Assembly: GCF_009755605.1 (NCBI RefSeq)
Contig: NZ_WPNZ01000022.1
Location: 99,522-163,521, forward strand
Length of the DNA stretch: 64,000 bases
Direction: 5' to 3'
Origin: Streptomyces typhae
GTDB lineage: Bacteria > Actinomycetota > Actinomycetes > Streptomycetales > Streptomycetaceae
The notes below the pieces were generated by a model that worked only from the letters and a program-made list of their open reading frames with translations, was not told the DNA's origin and did not search any database. A program made the position numbers and the translations under genes. Below, piece by piece: positions 39,843-48,464 of the stretch (its first letter is position 1; each line of letters begins with the position of its first letter).

Positions 39843-41078
39843 ATGGAGAACCTACGCGGCCTGCTCCACTGGCGTTCGCTGCGCTGGCGCATCGCCCTGC
39901 TCGTCGCCGTCGCGTGCGGCGCCATGGCGCTGACCGTCGGGCTGCTGGTGCATCGCAGCACCTACGAGCGGTCGGTGAACGACGGGGCGGCCAAGGCCCA
40001 CTCCGTCCTGGAGACCGCCCTCGGCTCGGACGACCCCGACGCCGGGGGAAGCCTCGTCCACCGTACGGAAGAGATGCCACCGGACCTCGTACGGGAGGCT
40101 CGGGACCGCGGGGAGGCGCATGTCCTCGACGAGAGCAAGCGGTACCGGCCGCAGATGTGGGCCGCGCGGAAACTGCCCGGCGGACAGCTGGTGGCTGTCT
40201 CCGTCGACATGACTCCGGACCAGCTCAGCCGCGCCGCCCTCGACCGGCACATGTGGCAGTACTCCCTGCTCGTCCTCGCCGTCGTCGTGCCCCTCTCGGC
40301 CCTCGCCGCCGAGCTGCCCAACCGGCGGCTGCGGCGGGTGGCGCGGACCGCCCTGCGGATCGAGGGGGGCGACCTGGCCGCCAGGACGGGGATGCGCGGC
40401 CGGACCGGCGACGAGATCGCCGAGATCTCGGGCACCGTCGACTCCATGGCCGACAGTCTGCGGGAGCGGCTCCTGAACGAACAGCGTTTCACCGCCGACG
40501 TCGCGCACGAGCTGCGCACCCCGCTCATGGGTCTGGTGACCTCCGCCGAACTGCTCCCGGAGAGCGAGGCGACCGACCTGGTCAGGGACCGGGTGCAGGT
40601 CCTTCGCACCCTCGTGGAGGACCTCCTGGAGATCTCCCGCCTCGACGCGGGCGTGGAACAGGCGGATCTGCGGCCCGTGGCCCTCGCGGACTTCGTCGCG
40701 GAAGCACTCGCCCGCACCGGCGCGGAGGCACGGCTCGCGGTCCGCGGCGCCCCCGCCGTGGCCCGCACCGACCCGCGCCGGCTCGACCGGATCCTCGCCA
40801 ACCTGGTCGTCAACGCCCACCGGCACGGCAGGCCACCGGTAGACGTCGGCGTCGACGGCACGACCGTCGTCGTCCGCGACCACGGCCCCGGCTTCCCTGA
40901 CAGCCTCCTCACGGAGGGGCCGCAGCGCTTCCGCACCGGCTCGGCCGAACGCGGTCGCGGCCACGGTCTGGGACTGACCGTGGCCGCGGGGCAGGCGCAG
41001 CTCATCGGCGCGTCGCTGACCTTCCACAACGCCGCCGACGGCGGGGCCGTCGCCACACTCCGGCTGCCGCCGGGCTGA
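39843..41078 (+). CDS. Sensor histidine kinase
   Basis: A 411-residue membrane kinase. Two membrane segments (about 15-36 and 135-155) flank a 100-residue extracellular sensor part; a HAMP-like region follows. The HisKA motif FTADVAHELRTPL carries His222, and the ATPase domain shows N-box LANLVVNAHRHG, G1 DHGPGF and G2 GRGHGLGLTVAAGQ. It should phosphorylate the preceding response regulator. ATG 39843 is chosen over GTG 39834 because the GGTGGG site then has proper spacing. A VanJ-like gene lies downstream. Confidence 0.92.
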   Translation: MENLRGLLHWRSLRWRIALLVAVACGAMALTVGLLVHRSTYERSVNDGAAKAHSVLETALGSDDPDAGGSLVHRTEEMPPDLVREARDRGEAHVLDESKRYRPQMWAARKLPGGQLVAVSVDMTPDQLSRAALDRHMWQYSLLVLAVVVPLSALAAELPNRRLRRVARTALRIEGGDLAARTGMRGRTGDEIAEISGTVDSMADSLRERLLNEQRFTADVAHELRTPLMGLVTSAELLPESEATDLVRDRVQVLRTLVEDLLEISRLDAGVEQADLRPVALADFVAEALARTGAEARLAVRGAPAVARTDPRRLDRILANLVVNAHRHGRPPVDVGVDGTTVVVRDHGPGFPDSLLTEGPQRFRTGSAERGRGHGLGLTVAAGQAQLIGASLTFHNAADGGAVATLRLPPG

Positions 41079-41150
41079 TACACGACGGATGACCGGCCGA
41101 GCGGCGCGGGACCCGCGGTGACGGGTTCCCCGAGACCTCGCCCGACCAGG

Positions 41151-41183
41151 GTGGTCGACGTGCGAACGCCGCACGTCGACCAC
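41151..41183. promoter_or_regulatory. 14-bp perfect inverted repeat before the VanJ-like gene
   Basis: GTGGTCGACGTGCG (41151-41164) and its exact reverse complement (41170-41183) are separated by 5 nt. The dyad lies 17 bp before the ATG at 41201. It could be an operator or a strong leader hairpin; no T-tract follows. Confidence 0.7.
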
Positions 41184-41200
41184 TTGGGAAGTGCCGCACC

Positions 41201-42388
41201 ATGCGCCTTGTTCGTCTGCCTGATGTGTCTGTTGGTTCTGAGAGTGCCGGCGCCGCGGAGTCGCTGACGGATACCTCCGTACGCGAGCACTCCGTGCGCA
41301 AGCACTCCGTGGGCAAGCACCCTGTACGCAAGCACCCTGTACGCAAGCACCCTGTACGCAAGCACTCTGTACGCAAGTGCTCTGTACGCAAGCGCTCTGT
41401 GATCGAGCACGAACCCGGGGCCGGCCGAGGTACTGGCAGAGGTACTGGCACCGGCAGCATCCCGAGCCCCGGCCGTTGGCGGCGCGGCCGCGTCCTCGCC
41501 GCCCTGGCGCTGCTCACCGCCTTGGTGATGTCGGCGCACCGGCACGTCCCCGACCGGGTCGGCCATCTCGGCAGCCTCGTCGAGACCTTTCTGCCCTGGA
41601 CGGGCGTCGCCGTGCCGCTCCTGCTGCTCGGCGCGCTGGTCCGCCGGTCGGCGACCGCCGCCGTCGCCGTGCTGCTGCCCGCCGTGACGTGGTGCGCGCT
41701 GTTCGGCGGGACGCTCCTCGACAAGCGGTCCGGCGGCGGGGACCTGACCGTCGTGTCGCACAACGTCAACGAGCACAACCCGCGCCCGGCACGCACGGCG
41801 CGCGCCCTCGCCGCCGCCGGTGCCGACGTGGTGGCCCTGGAGGAGATGAGCGGGACGGCGGTGCCGGAGTACGCCGGGGCGCTGGCCTCCACTCACCCGT
41901 ACCACTCGGTGCAAGGCAGCGTGGGTCTGTGGAGCACGTATCCGATCGCCGATGCCCGACCGGTCGACATATCGCCCTGGGTGCGCGCCATGCGCGCCAC
42001 CGTCCGCACTCCCAAGGGCCCGGTCGCCTTCTACGTCGCCCATCTGATGTCGGTCCGCGTCACCGCCTCCTCCGGTTTCGCCACCGGAGCCCGGGACGCG
42101 GCGGCGCGGCGCCTCGGCGCCGCCCTGAGGGCCGAGACGCTCCCCCGCACCGTGCTCCTGGGCGACCTCAACGGCACCTTCGACGACCGGGCGCTGGCCG
42201 CCGTCACCTCGCGGCTGCGCTCGGCCCAGGCCGAGGCGGGTGCCGGGTTCGGCTTCACCTGGCCCGCCGCGTTCCCCGTGGCGAGGATCGACCAGATCCT
42301 GGTGCGCGGTGTGGATCCGCGCTCGTCCTGGACGCTGCCCGCGACCGACAGCGACCACCTGCCGGTCGCGGCCGGGCTGAAGCTGTGA
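41201..42388 (+). CDS. VanJ-like membrane EEP-superfamily protein with N-terminal basic repeats
   Basis: A 395-residue protein. After nine basic pentapeptide repeats (residues 26-70, e.g. SVRKH and PVRKH) come three membrane segments (about 97-115, 130-150 and 155-178) and an endonuclease/exonuclease/phosphatase domain (DLTVVSHNVNEHN, VVALEEMSG, VLLGDLNGTFDD, SDHLPVAAGL) predicted outside the cell. This layout matches VanJ of S. coelicolor, which confers teicoplanin resistance. It may act on undecaprenyl-linked wall precursors. ATG 41201 has GGGAAG at 9 nt. The two-component system ends 122 nt upstream and is a likely regulator. Confidence 0.83.
   Translation: MRLVRLPDVSVGSESAGAAESLTDTSVREHSVRKHSVGKHPVRKHPVRKHPVRKHSVRKCSVRKRSVIEHEPGAGRGTGRGTGTGSIPSPGRWRRGRVLAALALLTALVMSAHRHVPDRVGHLGSLVETFLPWTGVAVPLLLLGALVRRSATAAVAVLLPAVTWCALFGGTLLDKRSGGGDLTVVSHNVNEHNPRPARTARALAAAGADVVALEEMSGTAVPEYAGALASTHPYHSVQGSVGLWSTYPIADARPVDISPWVRAMRATVRTPKGPVAFYVAHLMSVRVTASSGFATGARDAAARRLGAALRAETLPRTVLLGDLNGTFDDRALAAVTSRLRSAQAEAGAGFGFTWPAAFPVARIDQILVRGVDPRSSWTLPATDSDHLPVAAGLKL
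41276..41410 (+). repeat. 15-nt in-frame minisatellite (nine units) in VanJ-like gene
   Basis: Nine contiguous 15-nt units, three of them identical (CCTGTACGCAAGCAC at 41321-41365), encode pentapeptides rich in Lys, Arg and His. They precede the first membrane segment, so the repeat lies on the cytoplasmic side. Confidence 0.9.
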
Positions 42389-42436
42389 ACCCCGCCGACC
42401 TGGCCGGCCCGTGCCGGTCGCGGACGCAAATGCCAC

Positions 42437-42460
42437 GTTTGACGCCGGATGTCCGGGCAA
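42437..42460 (+). promoter_or_regulatory. Possible SigB-type promoter of the CsbD gene
   Basis: GTTT (42437-42440) and GGGCAA (42455-42460) are separated by 14 nt, resembling the GTTT-N14-16-GGGTA/T promoters used by SigB-like factors. It lies 130 nt before the CsbD start, and CsbD genes are general-stress controlled in other bacteria. Confidence 0.35.
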
Positions 42461-42590
42461 GCAGTACCCAAGAGATCGCTGAACGGAATCGCCGCCCGGC
42501 CACAGGCCGGAAGGGAGTGGCTCGAGATGCGTCCGACGCACACCACCCCTAGCGTGACGAACAGCCGCAAACCGCACCAAAGGAGTGACC

Positions 42591-42788
42591 GTGGGCGAGA
42601 ACGCTATGGACAAGGCCAAGGGCAAGGCCAAGGAGATGGCCGGCAAGGTCACCGGGAACGACCGGATGAAGGCCGAGGGCAAGACGGACCAGGCCAAGGG
42701 CAAGGTGCGTGACGCCACGGACAACGCGCGTGCAAAGGCAGAAGGCGTCCGCGACTCGCTGAACGACCGCGACGACGACAACCGCTGA
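42591..42788 (+). CDS. CsbD-family general stress protein
   Basis: A 65-residue highly charged helical protein with repeated KAKGKAKEMAGKVTGN and KAEGKTDQAKGKVRDA segments, typical of CsbD. The family accumulates on general stress; its biochemical role is not established. GTG 42591 is chosen because AGGAG lies 5 nt upstream; a GTG at 42585 overlaps that site. Confidence 0.92.
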   Translation: MGENAMDKAKGKAKEMAGKVTGNDRMKAEGKTDQAKGKVRDATDNARAKAEGVRDSLNDRDDDNR

Positions 42789-42965
42789 CCGCACGCCGCA
42801 ACACGCCCCACGCGCACGCCCCGGTAGGCCGCGGTACGCCGCACCCCGTGCGCCGTGCGACATGTGTGCCGCCCCGCCCGCCACGGGTGGGGCGGCACTC
42901 CGCATGCGTCCAGCGGTTCCGGCACCGCGAACGCGCGGTGCCACGCCCGCCCTTCACGCGTACGT

Positions 42966-44141
42966 TCAGTGCCGCGCGGCCACCGCCACGGCGAGCCTCG
43001 GTGCCGCGAACCGGGTGCCGCAGGTGAACCGCATCAGGGGGCCGAAGGTCGCCGCCGCCTTGATGCCGGTGAAGTACAGGCCCGGCACCGACGACTGGAA
43101 GCCGGCGTCGAGCGCGGGGAAACCGCCGACGCGGGCCAGGCCCGCCCGCAGTTGCGGGGCGAGGAAGTCCAGGGCATCGACCCGGACGCGGTAACCGGTG
43201 GCCGCCACGACATGGCCCGTCGCCAGGGTTCGGGTCTCGTCGTTGGTGTCCCTGAGGGTGAGGACGAGGCTCCTGCCGTCCTGCCGGACATGGGTCACGC
43301 GCTGGCCGAGGAAGACCGGCACCGCCCGTTCCAACCGCTGCTGGAGCCACCAGGCACCGAAGGGCCCGATGGCGCGCCGCGCCAGGTGCAGCCGGGCCAC
43401 CGCCGGTAACAACCGGAAGGCGGCGGCGTGCCGGGCGAGGGCGTAGAGGCCCCACGACCGTCCCAGCGGGCTGGCGGGCCGCCAGTGCGGCGGGGGCGAC
43501 GGGGCCCGGCCGAAGACGAGGTGGGGCGCGCGCACCAGGAGCCGGACCCTGGCACCGGCCTCGTGCAGCAGCGCGGCGCCCTCCTGCCCGGACTGACCGG
43601 CACCGACGACGACCACGTCCTGCCCGGCGAACTTCGCCGGGTCCGCGTGGTGCGAGCTGTGCGAGACGAGTCCCTCGGCCATCCATGACGCGAGCGGACG
43701 CGGTACGTACGCGAAGTTGTGGGTGCCGCTGGCGACCACCACGGCGCCGGCCGTCGCCTCCTCCCCCGAACTCAGCTCCAGGAGGTAGCCGTCGGACCGC
43801 CGGTCCACCTTCAGGACCCGTACGTTCTCGACCGCGGACACCGCGTGCTCGGCGAACCAGCGTCCGTAGCGCACGAACGTCTCGACGGGCACGCGGTCGT
43901 CACCGTCGAGAAGGGGCTCGCCCGCGTCGCGGCAGTAGCCGGACAGGGTGAATCCGGCCTCCGGCGCGGACAGGACCGACGCGGCCGGAGGGGATTTCAG
44001 GAGCATGCCCGCAGGCATGTTCTCGACCCAGCTCGCCATCGGCGAGCCGAAGATCCTTACGTGCAGACCGCGCCCCCTGAGGTGCGCGGCGGTGGACAGG
44101 CCGTAAGGGCCCGCCCCGATCACAGCGACGGTCTTGGCCAT
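42966..44141 (-). CDS. Flavin-dependent monooxygenase-like protein
   Basis: A 391-residue FAD/NAD(P)-binding protein. The FAD Rossmann motif VAVIGAGPYGLSTAAHL is at the N-terminus and a second nucleotide-binding motif VVVVGAGQSGQEGAALLHEA near 175-195. The segment VVASGTHNFAYVPRP and late HVVAATGYRVRVDALDFL are typical of class B monooxygenases and related lysine/ornithine hydroxylase-like enzymes. ATG 44141 has AGGGGGG upstream. It stands alone; the substrate cannot be inferred. Confidence 0.87.
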   Translation of the reverse strand: MAKTVAVIGAGPYGLSTAAHLRGRGLHVRIFGSPMASWVENMPAGMLLKSPPAASVLSAPEAGFTLSGYCRDAGEPLLDGDDRVPVETFVRYGRWFAEHAVSAVENVRVLKVDRRSDGYLLELSSGEEATAGAVVVASGTHNFAYVPRPLASWMAEGLVSHSSHHADPAKFAGQDVVVVGAGQSGQEGAALLHEAGARVRLLVRAPHLVFGRAPSPPPHWRPASPLGRSWGLYALARHAAAFRLLPAVARLHLARRAIGPFGAWWLQQRLERAVPVFLGQRVTHVRQDGRSLVLTLRDTNDETRTLATGHVVAATGYRVRVDALDFLAPQLRAGLARVGGFPALDAGFQSSVPGLYFTGIKAAATFGPLMRFTCGTRFAAPRLAVAVAARH

Positions 44142-44387
44142 GGGACCCCCCTGTGGCAGCCGCTCGCGGCCACCGGTGAATGGTCGGCGCGCTCACGCCG
44201 GCCCGACGACCGGCCCGCGACACGTACCCGCCGGCCGCGTCGGCACGGCCGGTTGCGCCGGGACAGAGGGGGCTGTCATTCCGGACGCTGTCATCTTCGT
44301 CCCCGCTGTGACGGGAGGGTGGCGGGTTCTCTCCGGATATGGGACGGCCATGACGGATTCATGGGGGACGCATGACTCCGGGCCACG

Positions 44388-44945
44388 TCATGAGCATGGC
44401 TCGTAGAAGCGTTTCCAGCCGTCGGCGGGCAGGGCGGGCGGTCCGCCGGGGACACCGGACCCGGTCGCAGGGACGAGGTCGGCGCGCCTGAGGGGGCCGG
44501 GGCGGTAATCGGCGGCGCGCACCGGCGCGCTGCTGTCCGCGGCGGAGGACCCGACGGGACTGACAACGATGTCCAGAATGCCGTCGTCGGTGAAGTCGGC
44601 GATCTCGACGGTGACGGCAGCCTCGCCCGGTTCCGTGCCGAGCAGGTCCTTGACCGCGTGCCTGGGGCCGAACGACCCCCGTGCGGCACCCCATTGGACC
44701 GTCACCCTGGTGCCGGTGCGCCCGGGGTCGCCGATCCGGTCGGGACGGCCGTCCCCGTCGAGGTCCCCGACCAGAGTGGTCGCGCCCGCCAGGCACGGGG
44801 ACATCGGTACGGCGGTGGTGCGGCTCGACCGTCGCGCGTCGTCCGTCTCTGGCCCGACCGCCCCGGCCTGACAGGCGGCGTACGCAAGGCCCACGGAGGC
44901 AGCCGCGAGGGGCGCGGCGATCCAGCGCGAACGCACATGCGGCAT
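44388..44945 (-). CDS. Exported FG-GAP/VCBS-like repeat protein
   Basis: A 185-residue protein with an N-terminal signal (WIAAPLAAASVGLAYAAC), which may be a lipoprotein signal although the lipobox is weak. Calcium-binding-like repeats are visible: LVGDLDGDGRPDRIGD and IADFTDDGILDIVVSP. The protein is short for the family and may be a single-domain member. ATG 44945 has an AAGGGG site about 10 nt upstream; an in-frame start at 44999 has none. Divergent from the NRPS locus. Confidence 0.72.
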   Translation of the reverse strand: MPHVRSRWIAAPLAAASVGLAYAACQAGAVGPETDDARRSSRTTAVPMSPCLAGATTLVGDLDGDGRPDRIGDPGRTGTRVTVQWGAARGSFGPRHAVKDLLGTEPGEAAVTVEIADFTDDGILDIVVSPVGSSAADSSAPVRAADYRPGPLRRADLVPATGSGVPGGPPALPADGWKRFYEPCS

Positions 44946-45536
44946 GAACGAGGGCCCCTTCCTCCTGCACTTCCTCTTGTGCTTCCTTCTGTACGGCACG
45001 GCCTGCCGCCGTCATGGCGCGGGCGCGGCGGACGCCGCGGGCGGCGACACGGGAATCGTACGGACCGCGGGCCCCGCGCCACGTCGGCGAGAATTGCGTA
45101 GTCCGCAACCTACGCAATCAGGGGCTCGCGGCCCGGTGGCGCAGCCCGGTGAGGTGTCCGGGGACCGTTTCTGACCCGGCGGTAAGTATTGCGAGTAATC
45201 TGCGGGACGCCTCGCCATTCGCATTCGCGAGCGGGCAGCACGTTTTAGCACATTCCGGAGGAAGTGGTTTAGACCATACCTCCCGATCGATGACCGGTCA
45301 ACATCTTGCCTACCATTCGGGGCGGGAGTAGATTCCCCCGCCAAGCACCCCCTGGAAATACCTGTCGTTGCACATGCTGAAATGCCTCCGTTGCACATGG
45401 TGAAATCGTCTCAGATGGTAGGACGAGTATGGCAGGGGGCGGACCGTCTGTGCTTCGCTGAGCCCTGGCCGAATAGAGGATTCCGTTACGTTTTCCTTTG
45501 CTTCTCTTTGCGATGTCCTTATGCGGTGGAGGGTTC
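44946..45536. promoter_or_regulatory. AT-richer regulatory region upstream of the NRPS locus
   Basis: These 591 bp hold no supported gene. Features: dyad ATTGCGTAG-N8-CTACGCAAT at 45093-45118, which also contains a TTGCG-N5-CGCAA dyad; a direct repeat CGTTGCACATGCTGAAAT/CGTTGCACATGGTGAAAT at 45366-45383 and 45389-45406; and inverted CCTACCAT and ATGGTAGG about 100 bp apart. The stretch 45180-45530 is more AT-rich than its surroundings, as expected for a cluster control region or acquired DNA. Confidence 0.6.
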
Positions 45537-46934
45537 GTGATTGCTGTTCGCAGGCAAGGGCGGCGCTTACGCGTCACACCCTCATCACGCGCGGCCAGGG
45601 CGATACGTCGGCAACCCGCGTCCGGTGGTGACGTACGGCGCCGGGACGAGAGGATGCTGCGGTCGGCGTTCATCATTTCCAGCAGCGGCGACTGGATCTT
45701 CCGGTTCGCGTTACCCGTCCTGGTCCTGCAACTGACCGGCTCGGCCGTCACCGCCGCACTCACGTACGCGATCGAATTCGTGCCCTTCGTGGTCATCGGG
45801 CTGTTCAGCGGAGTCGTCGCCGACCGGGCGGAGCGGCGGCGACTGCTGCTCGTCTGCGATGTGGTCTCCGCGGCGATCGTCACCGGAATCGGTGTGCTCT
45901 GCCTGGTCGATCCGCCGCCTTTCCTGGTGATGGCGGCGGCATTCCTCCTCGGGTGCGTGCGCCCTTTTTCGTTCCCCGCCTTCCAGGGATTCATCACCGA
46001 GCGGGTCGACAAGGAGCGCCGGGCGTCGATGAACGCCTGGGTCCAGGGCGCGGACGGCACCCTCGGCATGCTCGGCCCGGTCGCCGGCGTGGCCGTCGTC
46101 ACGCTTCTCGGGCCGACCGTCGCGAGTTTCGTGAACGCGGTGTCCTTCGCCGTCTCCGCCCTGCTGATCGGGGGGACCGCCGTCGTCGCCGCGGGGCCGC
46201 GGCTGCGGGCCTCCGTCCGGGCCGCGTGCCGCTCGCTCGGTCCGGACTCCCTGGCGGCGCTGCGCATGGTGCGGACCGAGCGGGCGCTGCTGTGGGCCAC
46301 GGTTCTGCTGACCCTGGCCAATTTCACCTTTCCCGCGGCGGCGGCCAATCTCGTCTACATCGTGGCCGGGCCCGACGGGGACGTCCCGGCCGCACTCGCG
46401 GTCATCGCATCGGCGCAGGGCCTCGGCGCCATACTCGGCGCCGTCGCCGCACCGGCGCTGCTGCGGAGATTCGCTCCCGGAACGCTCATGGGGGCGGCCA
46501 TGGGCGTGAAGGCCCTGGCGCTCGCACTGCCCGCGCTGCACCCCGGGGTCGGCACGCTCACCGCGTGCTGGTTCATCGTCGGGATGACGACATCCACCTT
46601 CATCGTGCCGTGGCGCACCTATCGGCAGGGAACCATAGACCCGCGATTCCTCGGCAGGGTGGTCGGGTTGCAGCGCGCTGTTCCCTTTTCCGCCATTCCG
46701 GTCAGCTCGCTGCTCGGCGGTTGGCTGGTCGTCGAATTCGGCGTCACCGCTTTGTTCACAGCAGCCGCCGCCATGCAGTTTCTCGTCTGGCTGGGCACTC
46801 GGTTCTCGCCATTGGGGAGAGCCGACACGGCGGACCACGGCGCGCCCGGACGGCCGAAAATGCTAGCGTCGCCGCCGGGTTCTCCGAGGGTCCCCGAGCC
46901 CGCTGCGGTCCATTCGGACGAGGCGCGCCGATAA
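45537..46934 (+). CDS. MFS exporter of the NRPS locus
   Basis: A membrane protein of about 465 residues with roughly twelve hydrophobic segments. FIISSSGDWIFRFALPVLVLQ and VVADRAERRRLLLVCDVVSA (the loop 2-3 region) match MFS drug or siderophore efflux pumps of the EntS type. GTG 45537 has GGAGGG immediately upstream; the first predicted membrane segment begins only after ATG 45654, which lacks spacing for a ribosome-binding site, so the true start is uncertain. It probably exports the locus product. First gene of the co-directional run ending at 56504. Confidence 0.82.
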   Translation: MIAVRRQGRRLRVTPSSRAARAIRRQPASGGDVRRRDERMLRSAFIISSSGDWIFRFALPVLVLQLTGSAVTAALTYAIEFVPFVVIGLFSGVVADRAERRRLLLVCDVVSAAIVTGIGVLCLVDPPPFLVMAAAFLLGCVRPFSFPAFQGFITERVDKERRASMNAWVQGADGTLGMLGPVAGVAVVTLLGPTVASFVNAVSFAVSALLIGGTAVVAAGPRLRASVRAACRSLGPDSLAALRMVRTERALLWATVLLTLANFTFPAAAANLVYIVAGPDGDVPAALAVIASAQGLGAILGAVAAPALLRRFAPGTLMGAAMGVKALALALPALHPGVGTLTACWFIVGMTTSTFIVPWRTYRQGTIDPRFLGRVVGLQRAVPFSAIPVSSLLGGWLVVEFGVTALFTAAAAMQFLVWLGTRFSPLGRADTADHGAPGRPKMLASPPGSPRVPEPAAVHSDEARR

Positions 46935-47040
46935 CACATGCACAGTCCCCCACAGTCTCTCCCCCGGCACAGCAACTCGTCCCCTCCTCGCTTTCCGGTT
47001 ATCCTCGATCATTTTCGCGACCAGAAAAAGGTGTGAGTAG

Positions 47041-47841
47041 ATGCCATTATTCTTCGAGGGCAGCGGAACGGTACCGGCGCAGCGGGAGCAGTTCGCCGAC
47101 TCGGGCTATCTCGTCCTGCCCGGCCTGCTGCCCGCCTCGCTCCTCGACCGGCTCGTCCCCGAGGTGGACCTCTGGGTGGACGACGGACTCCGGTCCCGTT
47201 CGATAGCCGCCTGCCTCGACCCCGGGCCCGACGACGACCCTCCGCCCGTGATGGAGCTCGAACTGCCGGCACACGGTGAACTCATCGCTCACGACCCGCT
47301 GTTGAACGTCATCACGGACGTCATGGGCGCCCCCTTCGTCTTCCACCATCTGCACAGCGACCGGCACAACCCCGGGGTCCCCGGCAAGGCGTGGCACCAC
47401 GACCACGAACCCAACGACCGGGACGATCCCGACCTGATGATGGTGCACGCCCTGCACTATCTCGGCGGTCTCGACGGCACCGTCGGCAGCCTCACCGTCG
47501 TGCCCGGCTCCCACCGCCGCCCCTGGAGCAAGTCCGCGCTCGCCCACCTCGACACCACCGAACTGCCCGGCGAGGTGGTCATCGACTCGCTGCCGCCCGG
47601 CTCCACGGTGCTCATCAACTCCGCGCTGCTGCACGCGCGCAGGCCCATGCCGAGTCCGCCGGGCACCCTGCCCCGCTACTTCGTCGACGCGTCGTACTGC
47701 CAGACGGGAGCACGCTGGCGGCCCGTGAAGCCCTACTGGCGGCATATGCTCGCCACCGCCCGTGCTCTCGGCCTCGACGGAGGCCGCAGGCCGGAGCTCT
47801 TCGCGGAACGGCATTTCACCGAATACGCCCGGCAGGCGTGA
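47041..47841 (+). CDS. PhyH-family Fe(II)/2-oxoglutarate dioxygenase
   Basis: A 266-residue oxygenase of the phytanoyl-CoA dioxygenase family. The iron ligands are His119-x-Asp121 in WHHDHEPND and His198 in SALLHARRP; Arg212 in LPRYFVDASY should bind 2-oxoglutarate. Such enzymes hydroxylate, halogenate or desaturate; this one has Asp in the motif and so should be a hydroxylase-type. ATG 47041 has AAGG at about 10 nt. It belongs to the NRPS locus and probably tailors an amino acid or the released product. Confidence 0.87.
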   Translation: MPLFFEGSGTVPAQREQFADSGYLVLPGLLPASLLDRLVPEVDLWVDDGLRSRSIAACLDPGPDDDPPPVMELELPAHGELIAHDPLLNVITDVMGAPFVFHHLHSDRHNPGVPGKAWHHDHEPNDRDDPDLMMVHALHYLGGLDGTVGSLTVVPGSHRRPWSKSALAHLDTTELPGEVVIDSLPPGSTVLINSALLHARRPMPSPPGTLPRYFVDASYCQTGARWRPVKPYWRHMLATARALGLDGGRRPELFAERHFTEYARQA

Positions 47842-47855
47842 GAAGGACGGCGCAC

Positions 47856-48464
47856 ATGCACATCACCGGCCCCACCACTTTCGACGAGGTCCTCGAGCAC
47901 TTCCGCCGGGACCACTCCGTCGCGCTCGACCACGAGGTGAACACCAACCAGGACGCCGACAGCGCGCTGCGCCTGGCCGACGCCACCTTCGGCACCTGGT
48001 CGAAGATCCGGCTCTCCCGCGACGACGTCCGCTCAGTGCTGCTGCCCTGGCACCTCGGCTGCGGCGGCGGGCGCGAACTCGTGCCCCGCACCGGCCTCAC
48101 CGTGGGCCAGGCTGCGGACCTGCTGCGCGCGGACGACGCGGGCTTCCGGGCGGCCAACCCCGTCTGCACCGCCAAGGTCGACCGGTTCCGCACGACCCCG
48201 TTCACCTCCATCTTCCTCACCACCCGCCCCATCCCGCACGACCACTACGCGGACCTGCCCACCGACGACGGCCTGGTCCACCTCGACGGCCTGCACCGCC
48301 TGCTCGCCTGGGAGCTGTCCGGACGCCTGTCGCCGCGCGCGGAGCTGCCCGCCCGCATCGCCGGTGACCTCACCCCGCTCGCCGCGACCGCCAACGGCGG
48401 CACGAGCGGCACCCCCACGAGCGACAGCGCACCGAACGTCACCACCGGAGGTCCACGCATATGA
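47856..48464 (+). CDS. DUF6309-like protein of unknown function
   Basis: A 202-residue protein. The sequence TTFDEVLEHFRRDHSVALDH, LLPWHLGCGGGRELVPRTGL and GLVHLDGLHRLLAWELSGRL recalls actinobacterial proteins annotated as DUF6309, but I cannot confirm it. HxD and RxL-like motifs give no clear fold. ATG 47856 has GAAGGAC upstream and lies 14 nt after the PhyH gene. Its stop overlaps the NRPS start (ATGA), so expression is coupled to the NRPS; a role as accessory or precursor-supply enzyme is plausible. Confidence 0.65.
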   Translation: MHITGPTTFDEVLEHFRRDHSVALDHEVNTNQDADSALRLADATFGTWSKIRLSRDDVRSVLLPWHLGCGGGRELVPRTGLTVGQAADLLRADDAGFRAANPVCTAKVDRFRTTPFTSIFLTTRPIPHDHYADLPTDDGLVHLDGLHRLLAWELSGRLSPRAELPARIAGDLTPLAATANGGTSGTPTSDSAPNVTTGGPRI

